Shown: positions 44,533 to 53,043 of the stretch, piece after piece | How the letters are laid out: each line of letters begins with the position of its first letter | Numbering within the stretch: the first letter of the stretch is position 1 | DNA from: Actinosynnema sp042752395 | GTDB lineage: Bacteria > Actinomycetota > Actinomycetes > Mycobacteriales > Pseudonocardiaceae | Reading direction: 5' to 3' | Assembly: GCF_042752395.1 (NCBI RefSeq) | Contig: NZ_JBHYXZ010000004.1 | Coordinates: forward strand, 1-64,000 | DNA: 64,000 nt | Notes under the pieces: generated by a model | Seen by the model: the letters and a program-made list of their open reading frames with translations, nothing else | Databases searched by the model: none | What the model was told of the DNA's origin: nothing | Made by a program: the position numbers and the translations under genes

Positions 44533-44630
44533 CCCGGACCGACCACGCCCCGCGTGCCGAACCGGCCGCGGGGCTGCCCCGTGCCCGCGTCACCCGCATC
44601 CGCGACGCGGCCGTGGTCGGTGGGTAGTGG

Positions 44631-47600
44631 TCAGTGGGTCGTGGTCAGCGCGGCTGAGCCCTGGTCCGTGCCGTGCCCCACGCCCTCGTCCAGGCCGTGC
44701 GACCAGAGGCGGGCGTAGTGGCCGTTCGCGGCCAGCAGCTCGGCGTGCGTGCCCTCCTCCACGATCCGCCCCTCCGACAGCACCACGATCCGGTCCGCCC
44801 GCGCCGCCGTGGCCAGCCGGTGCGCCACCACGAACGTCGTGCGCGCGCCCGCCAGCCGATCGCTCGCCTCCAGCACCGCCGACTCGGTCGCCGGGTCCAG
44901 CGCGGCCGTGGCCTCGTCCAGCAGCAGCAAGGTCGGCTGGACCAGCTCGGCCCGCGCCAGGGCGACCAGCTGCCGCTGGCCCGCGGACAGCCCCTGGCCC
45001 CGCTCGCCGACCTGCTGGTGGAACGCCGACGGCAGCGAGGCGACCACCGGCAGCGCGCCCACCGCCCGCACGGCCGCCTCGACCTCGGCCCGGCTCGCGT
45101 CCGGCTTGCCGTAGGCGACGTTCTCGGCGACGTCGCCGCCGAACAGGTGCGCCTCCTGCGGCACGACGCCGAGCCGCTGCCGCAGCTGCGACAGGTCGTA
45201 GTCGCGGACGTCCACCCCGTCGACCAGCACCGCGCCCGCGGTCACGTCGTAGAACCGCGCCACCAGCTTGACCAGCGTCGACTTGCCCGCGCCGGTCGCG
45301 CCGACGAACGCCACCGTCTCGCCGGGGGCCACGCGCAGCGACACGCCGTCGAGCGCGGGCCGGGTGGCGCCCTGGTAGGTGAACGTCACGTCCCGCAGCT
45401 CCACCTCGCCGCGCAGCGCCCGCACCGGCACCGGGTCGGCGGCCGGCGGCACGGTCGTCGGCGTGCGCAGCAGGTCGGCGATCCGGCTCAGGCCCACCCG
45501 GGCCTGCTGGTACCCGTCGAACACCCCGGACAGCTGGTACAGCGGCGAGAAGAACAACCCCAGGTACAGCACGAACGCCAGCAGCACACCGGGCGACAGC
45601 GTCCCGTCGGCCACCCGGTACGCGCCCACCACCAGCACCCCGGCCTGCGCCACCCCCGACAGCAGCGACAGGAACGGGAAGTACGTGGCGATGTAGCGCT
45701 GCGCCCGGATCCGGGACCGGCGGTAGGCGTCGCTGCGCGCGGCGAACGCCTCCGCCGACCGCGCCTCCCGCGTGTACGCCTGCGACACGCGCAGCCCCGA
45801 CACGTTCTCCTGCAGGTCGGCGTTCACCGCGCTGACGCGCTCCCGCGCCTCCGCGTACGCGGCCGACGACAGCCGCTGGAAGATCACCGTCGCGATCAGC
45901 AGGACCGGCAGCACGGCCAGCGCCACCAGCGCCAACCCGGGGTCGGTGGCGACCAGCGCGACCGCGATGCCGACCACGGTCAGCACGCTGATCGCGAACG
46001 TCGTCAGCCCGGTCTGGAGGAAACTGGACAGCGCGTCCACGTCCGTGGTCATCCGGGTCATGATCCGCCCGGCCATCTCGCGCTCGTAGTAGTCCAGCCC
46101 GAGCCGTTGCAGGTGGGCGTAGCTGCGCACGCGCAGCAGGTACAGCAGCCGTTCGCCGACCCGCGACGTCACCACCGTGCCCGCCGCCGCGGACACCCAC
46201 CCGGCCAGCACGAGGGCGAGGCTGATCCCGGCCGCCGCCCACAGCCAGCCCGGCTGACCGCCGACCACCCCGCGGTCGACCCCCAGCCGCACCAGGTTCG
46301 GCGTCGCCACCGCCAGCGCCGTGTCCACCAGCAGCAGGCCGGCCACGCCGAGCATCGCCCACCGGACCGGCCGCAGCAGCGTCCGCAGCCGGAACCCCGG
46401 GTCGGGCGCCCTCGGGTCCTCGCCGCGCAGCACCGGCACGTCCCGCGCGGGCGGCAGGGCGTGCACCCGCGCCATCAGCTCCGGGGTCGGCGGGGTGCCG
46501 CCGAGCAGCGCCGACGTGCCGCCGCCACCCCGCGCCCCGGTCGCCGGACCGGCCGCCCGGTTCGCCGCGCGCACGGCCAACCCGTCGGACTCCGACTCCG
46601 GCCACAGCTCCGGCGTCGTGCCGTCGGGACCGGGTTCGAGCCGCGCGTCGGCCCGCGGGTCCACCTGCTCGATCGCCTCGCCCGGACCGGCCAGCAGGTC
46701 GCGGTAGAGGCGGCAGCGCCCGTGCAGCTCGGCGTGCGTGCCCACGTCGACCACGCGGCCCGCGTCCAGCACCGCGATGCGGTCCGCCAGCGCCAGCGAC
46801 GACCGCCGGTGCGCGATCAGCAGCGTGGTCCGCTCGGCCGTCACCGCGGCCAGCGTCCGGTGGATCGCGGCCTCGGTCGCGTTGTCCACCGCCGACGTCG
46901 CGTCGTCCAGCACGAGCACCCGCGGGTCCGACAGCAGCGCGCGGGCCAGCGCGACCCGCTGCCGCTGGCCGCCCGACAGCGTCAGCCCCCGCTCGCCGAC
47001 CACGGTGTCGTAGCCGTTCGGCAGCGCCTCGATGAACGCGTGCGCCTCGGCCGCCCGCGCCGCCGCCCGCACCTGCTCGTCGGACGCGTCCGGCCGCCCG
47101 TAGGCGATGTTCGCCCGCACCGTGTCGGAGAACAGGAACGCCTCCTCGAACACCGTGCCCACGGCCTGGCGCAACGACGACAGCCGCAGCTCGCGCACGT
47201 CCACCCCGCCGACGGACACCGCGCCCTCGTGCACGTCGTAGAACCGGGGCAGCAGCAGCGACACCGTCGACTTGCCCGACCCCGCCGTGCCCACGACCGC
47301 CAGCGTCTCGCCCGGCTCGACGCGCAGCGACACCCCCGACAGCACCGGCTCGCTGCGCGTGTACCCGAACGTCACGTCCCGCAGCTCCACGGCCACCGGA
47401 CCGGCGGGCACCTCGCGCTCGCCGTCCACCACGCCCGGCTGCGAGTCGATCAGCTCGTACACCCGCTCCACGCCCGCGCGGGCCAGCTGGGCGGTCACCA
47501 TCAGGCTCGCCAGCAGCCGGGTCGGGCCGACCAGGGTGGCCACGTAGGTCGCGAACGCCAGGAACGTGCCCAGCGTCACCTCGCCCCGCAGCGCCAGCCA

Positions 47601-48392
47601 GCCGCCCAGCGCGAGCACCGCGACCTGGCCGAGGTAGGGCAGCGAGCCCAGCGTCGCGGCCGGCCGGGACGTCAGCCGCGCGGCCCGCATCCGCTCGGCG
47701 AACAGCAGCCTCGCCCGCGACTCCAGCCGCGAGACCTCGCGCTCCTCCTGCCCGAACCCCTTCACCACGCGCACGCCGGTGACGGTCTCCTCGACCTGCT
47801 GCGCCACGTCCGCCGCGCGCTGCTGCGCCGACCAGGTCGCCGGGAAGAGGGTGAGCCTGCTGCGGGCCGCGACGACGCCGACCGCGGGCAGGATCACCAG
47901 CGCCACCAGGGTCAGCAGCGGCGACAGCCAGAACATCGCCACCACGGCGGCCACCGCGAACACCACCGTGCCGAACGCCAGGGGCGTCATCGACAGCAGG
48001 CTGTTGACCAGCTGGAGGTCGGTGATCGAGCGGGACACCACCTGGCCGGTGCGCAACGCGTCCTGCTTCGGCCCGTCCAGCCGCTGCACCGAGCCGAACA
48101 CCGCCTGGCGCAGGTCGTGCTGCACGTCCACGGCCAGCTTGCCGCCGAGGAACCGGCGCACGAACGCCGTGCCGAACGTCAGCAGCTCCAGCCCGACCAG
48201 CGCGGCGGCCAGGACGGCGAGCCGGTCCGTGCGGCCCGCCATCGCGTCGTCCACCGCGACCTTGATCAGCAGCGGGCCGACGGCCTGCAACCCCACGCCC
48301 ACGACGGCGGCCAGCACGGACCACACCACGAGGGCGCGGTGCTGCCAGCACGCGGTGGCGAGCCTGCGGATCCAGCCGTCGGAGGTAGTCAC
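44631..48392 (-). CDS. Fused ABC exporter, two half-transporters in one chain
   Basis: This 1253-aa protein is two membrane-ATPase units joined by a Pro/Ala/Gly linker of about 90 residues (570-660). Each unit has six transmembrane helices and an ATPase. The first ATPase (about 340-560) has Walker A GTAGSGKST and signature LSGGQR, but Glu in the Q-loop (VFEEAF) and Asp-Asp in Walker B (LVLDDATS), so it may be catalytically weak. The second (about 1000-1240) has Walker A GATGAGKST, a degenerate signature LSAGQR and normal DEATAALD. Asymmetric pairs like this occur in multidrug exporters. GTG 48392 is the start, preferred to the frame's opening at 48416. No operon partner is evident. Confidence 0.9.
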   Translation of the reverse strand: MTTSDGWIRRLATACWQHRALVVWSVLAAVVGVGLQAVGPLLIKVAVDDAMAGRTDRLAVLAAALVGLELLTFGTAFVRRFLGGKLAVDVQHDLRQAVFGSVQRLDGPKQDALRTGQVVSRSITDLQLVNSLLSMTPLAFGTVVFAVAAVVAMFWLSPLLTLVALVILPAVGVVAARSRLTLFPATWSAQQRAADVAQQVEETVTGVRVVKGFGQEEREVSRLESRARLLFAERMRAARLTSRPAATLGSLPYLGQVAVLALGGWLALRGEVTLGTFLAFATYVATLVGPTRLLASLMVTAQLARAGVERVYELIDSQPGVVDGEREVPAGPVAVELRDVTFGYTRSEPVLSGVSLRVEPGETLAVVGTAGSGKSTVSLLLPRFYDVHEGAVSVGGVDVRELRLSSLRQAVGTVFEEAFLFSDTVRANIAYGRPDASDEQVRAAARAAEAHAFIEALPNGYDTVVGERGLTLSGGQRQRVALARALLSDPRVLVLDDATSAVDNATEAAIHRTLAAVTAERTTLLIAHRRSSLALADRIAVLDAGRVVDVGTHAELHGRCRLYRDLLAGPGEAIEQVDPRADARLEPGPDGTTPELWPESESDGLAVRAANRAAGPATGARGGGGTSALLGGTPPTPELMARVHALPPARDVPVLRGEDPRAPDPGFRLRTLLRPVRWAMLGVAGLLLVDTALAVATPNLVRLGVDRGVVGGQPGWLWAAAGISLALVLAGWVSAAAGTVVTSRVGERLLYLLRVRSYAHLQRLGLDYYEREMAGRIMTRMTTDVDALSSFLQTGLTTFAISVLTVVGIAVALVATDPGLALVALAVLPVLLIATVIFQRLSSAAYAEARERVSAVNADLQENVSGLRVSQAYTREARSAEAFAARSDAYRRSRIRAQRYIATYFPFLSLLSGVAQAGVLVVGAYRVADGTLSPGVLLAFVLYLGLFFSPLYQLSGVFDGYQQARVGLSRIADLLRTPTTVPPAADPVPVRALRGEVELRDVTFTYQGATRPALDGVSLRVAPGETVAFVGATGAGKSTLVKLVARFYDVTAGAVLVDGVDVRDYDLSQLRQRLGVVPQEAHLFGGDVAENVAYGKPDASRAEVEAAVRAVGALPVVASLPSAFHQQVGERGQGLSAGQRQLVALARAELVQPTLLLLDEATAALDPATESAVLEASDRLAGARTTFVVAHRLATAARADRIVVLSEGRIVEEGTHAELLAANGHYARLWSHGLDEGVGHGTDQGSAALTTTH

Positions 48393-48445
48393 GCGACCCA
48401 CATTAGGTCCGCCCACCGACGCGGTGGCCGCGACGGATGTGACGA

Positions 48446-48472
48446 AGGCCGCCCCGAAGTTCCGGGCGGCCT
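48446..48472 (-). terminator. Hairpin after the ABC-2 permease gene
   Basis: AGGCCGCCC (48446-48454) pairs perfectly with GGGCGGCCT (48464-48472) around a 9-nt loop. It lies downstream of the permease stop on the minus strand. No T-tract is evident. Confidence 0.55.
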
Positions 48473-48497
48473 CCGTCAGACGATCAAGATCACGCGA

Positions 48498-49370
48498 TCA
48501 GGTGATGTCCTTACGCTGGGTGGCCGCCCAGCCGCCGAGGAAGAACAACGCCGTCCACACCAGGAAGATCAACCCGCTCAGCCACCAGTCGAACGCGCCC
48601 AGCGCGCCGCCGAGGGCCCGCAGGCCCTCCACCATGTCGTCCGGCACCACCCCGGCGTTGGCCAGGAACAGCGACGTCGCCACCGACCCGGTCAGGCCGT
48701 TGACCGCGCCGTTGGGCAGGAAGCCGATGATCTCCGGCAGGCCCTGGGACGCCAGCACGAGCTGGATGCCGTTCTCCACGATCAGCATGTAGAGCAGCAG
48801 GACCACGGTGGTGCCCACGACGCTGGTCATCAGCGCGCCGACGCCGACCCCGAACATGGTCATCAGGATCGACGCGAGCACGCCGACCCCGGCCAGCGCG
48901 AGCCAGCCGCCCGCGTCGGGCAGCGAGCCGGAGTCCGAGGTGAGCGCGGTGCCGATGCTCACCGCGGCCACGATCACGATGCCGAAGATCGCGCCCCACG
49001 CCACGTAGACGATCATCTTCGCGGCCAGCGCCGACACCCGGTTCGGCGCGGTGAGGAACGTGGTCGTGATGGTCTTGCGGTTGATCTCGTTCGCGATCGC
49101 CAGGCCGCCGAAGATCATCGGGAAGATCGTGGCCACGTTGATGCTGCGGGCCATGCCGAACACCGACAGCTGCCACTGCGACGGGTCCACGTTGAGCAGC
49201 GCGGCCAGCTCCTCGGCCTCGGAGCTGCTCATGAAGTCCGAGACGGTCTTGAAGATCGCGCCCGTGCCCAGCGCCCAGCCGAACGCGAGCAGCACGGTCG
49301 GGATCATCAGGCCCCACCACAGGCCGGTGGTGGTGGTCTTGCGGAACTCCGACTTGATCAGGTTGCCCAT
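48498..49370 (-). CDS. ABC-2-type permease
   Basis: This 290-aa permease has a cytosolic N-terminus (MGNLIKSEFRKTTTTGLWWGL) and six hydrophobic helices with a large loop after the first (about residues 38-70). It fits the ABC-2 permease family that pairs with NatA/CcmA-like ATPases. ATG 49370 shares TGATG with the ATPase stop. The family exports lipids, peptides or antibiotics. The substrate is unknown. Confidence 0.83.
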   Translation of the reverse strand: MGNLIKSEFRKTTTTGLWWGLMIPTVLLAFGWALGTGAIFKTVSDFMSSSEAEELAALLNVDPSQWQLSVFGMARSINVATIFPMIFGGLAIANEINRKTITTTFLTAPNRVSALAAKMIVYVAWGAIFGIVIVAAVSIGTALTSDSGSLPDAGGWLALAGVGVLASILMTMFGVGVGALMTSVVGTTVVLLLYMLIVENGIQLVLASQGLPEIIGFLPNGAVNGLTGSVATSLFLANAGVVPDDMVEGLRALGGALGAFDWWLSGLIFLVWTALFFLGGWAATQRKDIT

Positions 49371-50575
49371 CACGCACCGCCCCCGAGGCCGCCCTGACCC
49401 TGGTTCGGACCGTACGGGTTGTCCTGCGGCGGCGGCTGGGACCCCGGTGGTGGTTGGTAGCCCTGCGGCGGCTGCTGGTACGGCTGCGGACCGGTCGGCG
49501 GCTGCGCCTGGTAGGGCTGGGCCTGGTAGGGCTGCTGGAACGCCTGCGGCGTCTGGTAGCCGGGTTGCTGCTGGTAGCCGGGCTGGTAACCGGGCTGCGC
49601 GTACCCCGCCTGCTGGTAGCCCTGGCCGTACCCCGGCTGCTGGTAGGCGACCGGCTGCGCCTGCTGACCCGCGTACTGGCCGTTGGTGAGCTGGAAGAAC
49701 AGCCGTTCGAGGTCGGCCTTCTCCTCCTGGATGCCGTAGATCGACACGCCCGCCCGCAGCGCGGTGTCGGCGACCTGCTTGGCCTCGACCCCGGCGATCG
49801 CGAGCCGGCCGTCGGGCAGCTGTTCGATCGCGGTGATCCCGCCCTCGGTCAGCGCCGCGACCAGCGCCCCGGTGTCGGACGGCTGCACGAGCACCCGGCC
49901 CTGCTGCTGCTCGCGCAGGTGGTCCAGCGGCCCGTAGTACATGGTCTGGCCGCGGCTGATGATGACCACCTGGTCGACGGTCTGCTCCACCTCGGCCAGC
50001 AGGTGGCTGGAGATCAGCACGGTCCGGCCGCTGCGCGCGTAGGACTGCAGGAACGTCCGCAGCCACGCGATGCCCTCCGGGTCCAGCCCGTTGGCCGGCT
50101 CGTCGAGCACCAGGATCTGCGGGTCGCCGAGCAGCGCCGTGGCCAGCGCCAGCCGCTGCTTCATGCCCAGCGAGAACCCGCCCGCCTTGCGGTCGCCCGC
50201 CGCGCCGAGCCCGACGAGCTGGAGCACCTGGTCGGCGCGCGAGTCCGGCACGCCGATCGCGGCGGCGTAGACGAGCAGGTGGTTGCGGGCCGTGCGCTTG
50301 GGGTGGAAGCCCTGCGCCTCCAGCACCGCGCCGACCACCCGCGCCGGGTTGCCGAGCTGGTCGAACGGCCTGCCGTTGATCAACCCGGTGCCCGCGGTCG
50401 GGGTCACCAGGCCGAGCAGCATGCGCAACGTCGTCGTCTTGCCCGCCCCGTTGGGGCCGAGGAAGCCGGTCACCGAACCGGGTTCCACCGTGAAGCTGAG
50501 GTTCTGCACCGCTGCGACCGGACCGAACTGCTTGGTCAAGTTCTGCACCACGATGCGGCCACTGCCGTCGTGCAC
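49370..50575 (-). CDS. ABC transporter ATPase with Gln/Tyr/Pro-rich tail
   Basis: This 401-aa ATPase has Walker A GFLGPNGAGKTT (about 36-47), the signature FSLGMKQRL (about 133-141), LVLDEPANGLDP and SSHLLAE, with a C-terminal accessory domain to about residue 300. The last 100 residues are an unusual disordered tail with GYQ, QPY and PPGSQ repeats and 20 or so Tyr and 30 Gln. Such a tail is not part of the transporter fold. It may drive self-association or bind partners. The GTG at 50575 follows GGGAGGGACGC. It is paired with the permease below. Confidence 0.88.
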   Translation of the reverse strand: MHDGSGRIVVQNLTKQFGPVAAVQNLSFTVEPGSVTGFLGPNGAGKTTTLRMLLGLVTPTAGTGLINGRPFDQLGNPARVVGAVLEAQGFHPKRTARNHLLVYAAAIGVPDSRADQVLQLVGLGAAGDRKAGGFSLGMKQRLALATALLGDPQILVLDEPANGLDPEGIAWLRTFLQSYARSGRTVLISSHLLAEVEQTVDQVVIISRGQTMYYGPLDHLREQQQGRVLVQPSDTGALVAALTEGGITAIEQLPDGRLAIAGVEAKQVADTALRAGVSIYGIQEEKADLERLFFQLTNGQYAGQQAQPVAYQQPGYGQGYQQAGYAQPGYQPGYQQQPGYQTPQAFQQPYQAQPYQAQPPTGPQPYQQPPQGYQPPPGSQPPPQDNPYGPNQGQGGLGGGA

Positions 50576-50623
50576 GCGTCCCTCCCGAGTACTCCTACCG
50601 GGCGTCATCCTGCCCTAGGAGGG

Positions 50624-51007
50624 TTACTCGGGGAGGGCGTGTCGTGGTTTCGAGGCCACCTTCGGTATCTCGGTCGTGGTCTCCACCTCGGACGAACGGC
50701 GCAGCGTGCGCAGCGGGCGACGGCGTTCGCGGTGCGGCAGGCCGTCGCCGATGAGGTGCTGGTGGGCCATCGTCCACACCTGGCACGGCCACTTCCGGTG
50801 CCGCAGGACGCCGGGGCACGCGCCGCAGCGGCCGTCGGGATCCGGTTGGTGCACGGTCAGCAGCAGCCGCCACCCGTCGGCCAGGCGGTGGATCTCGGAC
50901 CGCGCGAGCGGCACGAGGGACTCCGCCTCGCCGCGCTCGACCGCCTCGTCCACACTGGCCAGCCGGCGCAGCACGGCCGCCCGCAGTGCCTCGTCCACGC
51001 CCGTCAC
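50624..51007 (-). CDS. Hypothetical protein with a Cys/His cluster
   Basis: This 127-aa protein has a helical N-terminus (EALRAAVLRRLASVDEAVERGE), then RCGACPGVLRHRKWPCQVW with Cys61, Cys64 and Cys75 and a following HQH at 82-84. The pattern could hold zinc, but I do not recognise the family. The C-terminal 35 residues are basic and charged. The GTG start (51007) overlaps the stop of the upstream small gene by four bases (GTGA). Conserved-looking in actinomycetes, but unassigned. Confidence 0.6.
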   Translation of the reverse strand: MTGVDEALRAAVLRRLASVDEAVERGEAESLVPLARSEIHRLADGWRLLLTVHQPDPDGRCGACPGVLRHRKWPCQVWTMAHQHLIGDGLPHRERRRPLRTLRRSSEVETTTEIPKVASKPRHALPE

Positions 51008-51186
51008 ATCCTGTCGGCGACTTGGTCGAGCAGCCGGTGCAGCCGACGGGTCTGCGTGACGGACATCACAGCGGACTCGCCCGGCGGCGCGACCAGCAGG
51101 ACTCGGTCGTCCTCGACGAGCACGGTCATCGACCGGTCCCGCCCGAACGGGTCGTGGCAGTCGATCCAACCTTCGGGTTCAGCCAT
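51004..51186 (-). CDS. Small hypothetical protein
   Basis: This 60-aa protein, MAEPEGWIDCHDPFGRDRSM and on to RRLHRLLDQVADRM, has a short beta-rich middle (VLVEDDRVLLVAPPG) and a C-terminal helix. The frame opens at 51252, but ATG 51186 is where the non-repetitive protein begins. It is translated with the Cys/His protein. I do not recognise it. Confidence 0.5.
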   Translation of the reverse strand: MAEPEGWIDCHDPFGRDRSMTVLVEDDRVLLVAPPGESAVMSVTQTRRLHRLLDQVADRM

Positions 51187-51426
51187 CTGCACTCCGATCG
51201 GCGGTGGCGCGGCAGGGGGCCGCGCGAGCGGACGACCCCGCTGCGTAGCCACGGGGCTCCCGTCCTGTGCATCGGTCGCCGGGTCGTCGTGACTTACCTG
51301 TTACGACGCGAATTCACTCATTCGCCTGAGGTCGCGCACGGTGCGTGGTCGAGGTCCGCGGAAATGTCGGCCGGCTCGGTGGGGTCGCTGGGCACGGAGC
51401 CGGGTTCGGCGCTAGGATTGGTCACG

Positions 51427-51467
51427 CGGCCCGCTCCCAGTGACCCCCAGGCTGGTTGAGCGGGCCG
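51427..51467. terminator. Second hairpin downstream of ald
   Basis: CGGCCCGCT (51427-51435) pairs perfectly with AGCGGGCCG (51459-51467). The 23-nt loop can form an inner CCAG/CTGG stem. On the plus strand it is followed by TCTT. It may be a terminator or part of a small RNA. Confidence 0.5.
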
Positions 51468-51477
51468 TCTTCATCGC

Positions 51478-51516
51478 CGAAGGGCCCCGCTCACAGCACG
51501 TGAGCGGGGCCCTTCG
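51478..51516. terminator. Intrinsic terminator of ald
   Basis: A perfect 17-bp stem (51478-51494 with 51500-51516) closes a 5-nt loop just after the ald stop codon at 51527. Confidence 0.85.
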
Positions 51517-51526
51517 CGTCGGGGGC

Positions 51527-52633
51527 TCAGAACTCCAGCGGCGTGTGGGCCATCCCGTGCGCCTCCGCGACCGGCAGGTTGGTCAGCAGGCCGTCGTGCG
51601 CGTTCAGCCCGAGCGCCAGGGACGCGTCCGCGCGCAGCGCCGCCTCCCAGCCGTGGTCGGCCAGCGCCACGGCGTAGGGCAGCGTCACGTTCGTCAACGC
51701 GTAGGTGGACGTGCGGGGCACCGCGCCGGGCATGTTCGCCACGCAGTAGAAGACCGAGTCGTGCACCTGGTAGGTCGGGTCGGCGTGGGTGGTCGGCCGC
51801 GAGTCGGCGAAGCAGCCGCCCTGGTCGATCGCGATGTCCACGAGCACCGAGCCGGGCTTCATGTCGGCCACCAGCTCGTTGCTCACGAGCTTCGGGGCCT
51901 TCGCGCCGGGCACCAGCACCGCGCCGATCACCAGGTCGGCCTCCCGGACCGCCTGCTCGACCGAGTAGCGGTTGGAGGTCACGGTGCGCAGGCGGCCCTG
52001 GTAGAGGGCGTCGATGTGGCGCAGCCGGTCGACGTTGGTGTCCAGGATCTCCACGTCCGCGCCCAGGCCCACGGCGATCGCGGCCGCGTTGAGGCCCGCC
52101 ACGCCGCCGCCGATGACGACCACGCGCGCCGGGTGCACGCCGGGCACGCCGCCGGGCAGCACGCCGCGCCCGCCCGAGGGCTTCATCAGCGAGAACGCGC
52201 CGACCTGCGGCGCGAGCCGGCCCGCGACCTCGGACATCGGCGCGAGCAGCGGCAGCGCGCCGTTCGGCGTCTGCACGGTCTCGTAGGCGATGGCGGTCGT
52301 GCCGGAGTCCAGCAGCGCCTGCGTCAGCGGCCGGTCGGCGGCCAGGTGCAGGTAGGTGAACAGGACCTGGCCCTTGCGCAGCCGCGGGTACTCCTCGGCC
52401 ACCGGCTCCTTGACCTTCAGCACCAGGTCGCCCTCGGCCCACACGTCGTCCGCGGTGGCGAGGACCTTCGCGCCGGCCGCCAGGTACTCCTCGTCGGTGA
52501 TGGCCGAACCGAGGCCCGCGCCGGCCTCGACCACCACGTCGTGGCCGCGCTGGGTCAGCTCGTGGGCGCCCGCCGGGGTCAGCGCGACGCGGTACTCGTG
52601 GTTCTTGATCTCGCGGGGAACTGCGATCCGCAC
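51527..52633 (-). CDS. ald: Alanine dehydrogenase
   Basis: This 368-aa enzyme oxidatively deaminates L-alanine to pyruvate and ammonia with NAD, and can run in reverse. The N-terminus MRIAVPREIKNHEYRVALTP is characteristic. LKVKEP near residue 74 holds the substrate Lys, and His in TYLHLAADRP (about 96) is catalytic. VVVIGGGVAGLNAAAIAVGLGA is the NAD loop (start about 171). GTG 52633 has GGAGCCC upstream. Two palindromes lie about 60 and 90 bp before the start. Transcribed away from the gcvH-sdaA operon, with a perfect terminator after the stop. Confidence 0.95.
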   Translation of the reverse strand: MRIAVPREIKNHEYRVALTPAGAHELTQRGHDVVVEAGAGLGSAITDEEYLAAGAKVLATADDVWAEGDLVLKVKEPVAEEYPRLRKGQVLFTYLHLAADRPLTQALLDSGTTAIAYETVQTPNGALPLLAPMSEVAGRLAPQVGAFSLMKPSGGRGVLPGGVPGVHPARVVVIGGGVAGLNAAAIAVGLGADVEILDTNVDRLRHIDALYQGRLRTVTSNRYSVEQAVREADLVIGAVLVPGAKAPKLVSNELVADMKPGSVLVDIAIDQGGCFADSRPTTHADPTYQVHDSVFYCVANMPGAVPRTSTYALTNVTLPYAVALADHGWEAALRADASLALGLNAHDGLLTNLPVAEAHGMAHTPLEF

Positions 52634-52690
52634 GGTGGGCTCCTTCGGCCGTTGTTACACCCAAGGTCCGTCAACGGGTGATCGGTGTCA

Positions 52691-52707
52691 TCGTGCGGCC
52701 GGCACGA
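52691..52707. promoter_or_regulatory. ald/gcvH operator palindrome 1
   Basis: TCGTGC-GGCCG-GCACGA is a palindrome with 6-bp arms, 58 bp upstream of ald. The 13-base core GTGCGGCCGGCAC reappears as its exact inverse in the second site. Confidence 0.65.
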
Positions 52708-52723
52708 ACGCGCCGGGAACCGG

Positions 52724-52740
52724 TTGTGCCGGCCGCACAA
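52724..52740. promoter_or_regulatory. ald/gcvH operator palindrome 2
   Basis: TTGTGC-CGGCC-GCACAA has the same arms as site 1 except one base. It is 33 bp away, about three helical turns, and 14 bp upstream of the gcvH -35 box. An Lrp/AsnC-type regulator such as AldR is a plausible binder. Confidence 0.65.
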
Positions 52741-52753
52741 GCCGGACGGCGCG

Positions 52754-52783
52754 TTGACACCCGTCCGGGGCGGCACCTAGCGT
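52754..52783 (+). promoter_or_regulatory. gcvH-sdaA promoter
   Basis: TTGACA (52754-52759) and TAGCGT (52778-52783) are 18 bp apart. Transcription should begin near 52790, in front of the riboswitch. Confidence 0.75.
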
Positions 52784-52830
52784 GCGGGCCAACCAACTGA
52801 ACATCGGCCGCGGCGCGTCGTGAGCGCCGG

Positions 52831-53011
52831 AACCCGCGCGGGAGAGACCTCGGTGCCACGGCCGGGGCGCCGAAGGAGCAAGTACCCCGCACACTCTCAG
52901 GCAGCGAGAACCGCTCGGGTGAGGCGACTCTGGAAAGCGCGCCCTCCGGCGCGCACCCACGGTGCAAGCCGCGACGTCGCGGCGAAGCTCTCAGGTCCCA
53001 GGACAGAGTGG
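52831..53011 (+). ncRNA. Tandem glycine riboswitch
   Basis: The first aptamer shows the core GGGAGAGACC (52840-52849), CGCCGAAGGAGCAAG (52868-52882) and CTCTCAGGCA (52894-52903), and ends near 52937. The second ends with GCGAAGCTCTCAGGT and CCAGGACAGAG (52982-53008). These are the hallmark bases of the two-aptamer glycine riboswitch. It leads into the ribosome-binding site of gcvH 30 bp later, so glycine likely switches gcvH and sdaA on. The platform mechanism is not resolved. Confidence 0.92.
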
Positions 53012-53043
53012 GGATCCGGACCTCGCCGTTAGGGAGCGCTGTC

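Larger units (their letters stand above)
51187..51526. other. Region between ald and the small hypothetical gene
   Basis: These 340 bp contain two strong hairpins downstream of ald (listed separately) and the promoter of the small gene. A TAGGAT at 51412 on the plus strand could start a short RNA through the hairpins. No other gene is seen. Confidence 0.45.

Noticed and set aside
44673..49397. A 1574-codon open frame opposite the fused exporter and ABC-2 genes
   Set aside because: It is composed of Arg, Gln, His, Pro and Val-rich shadow sequence with no family motif. The opposite strand encodes clear ABC proteins.
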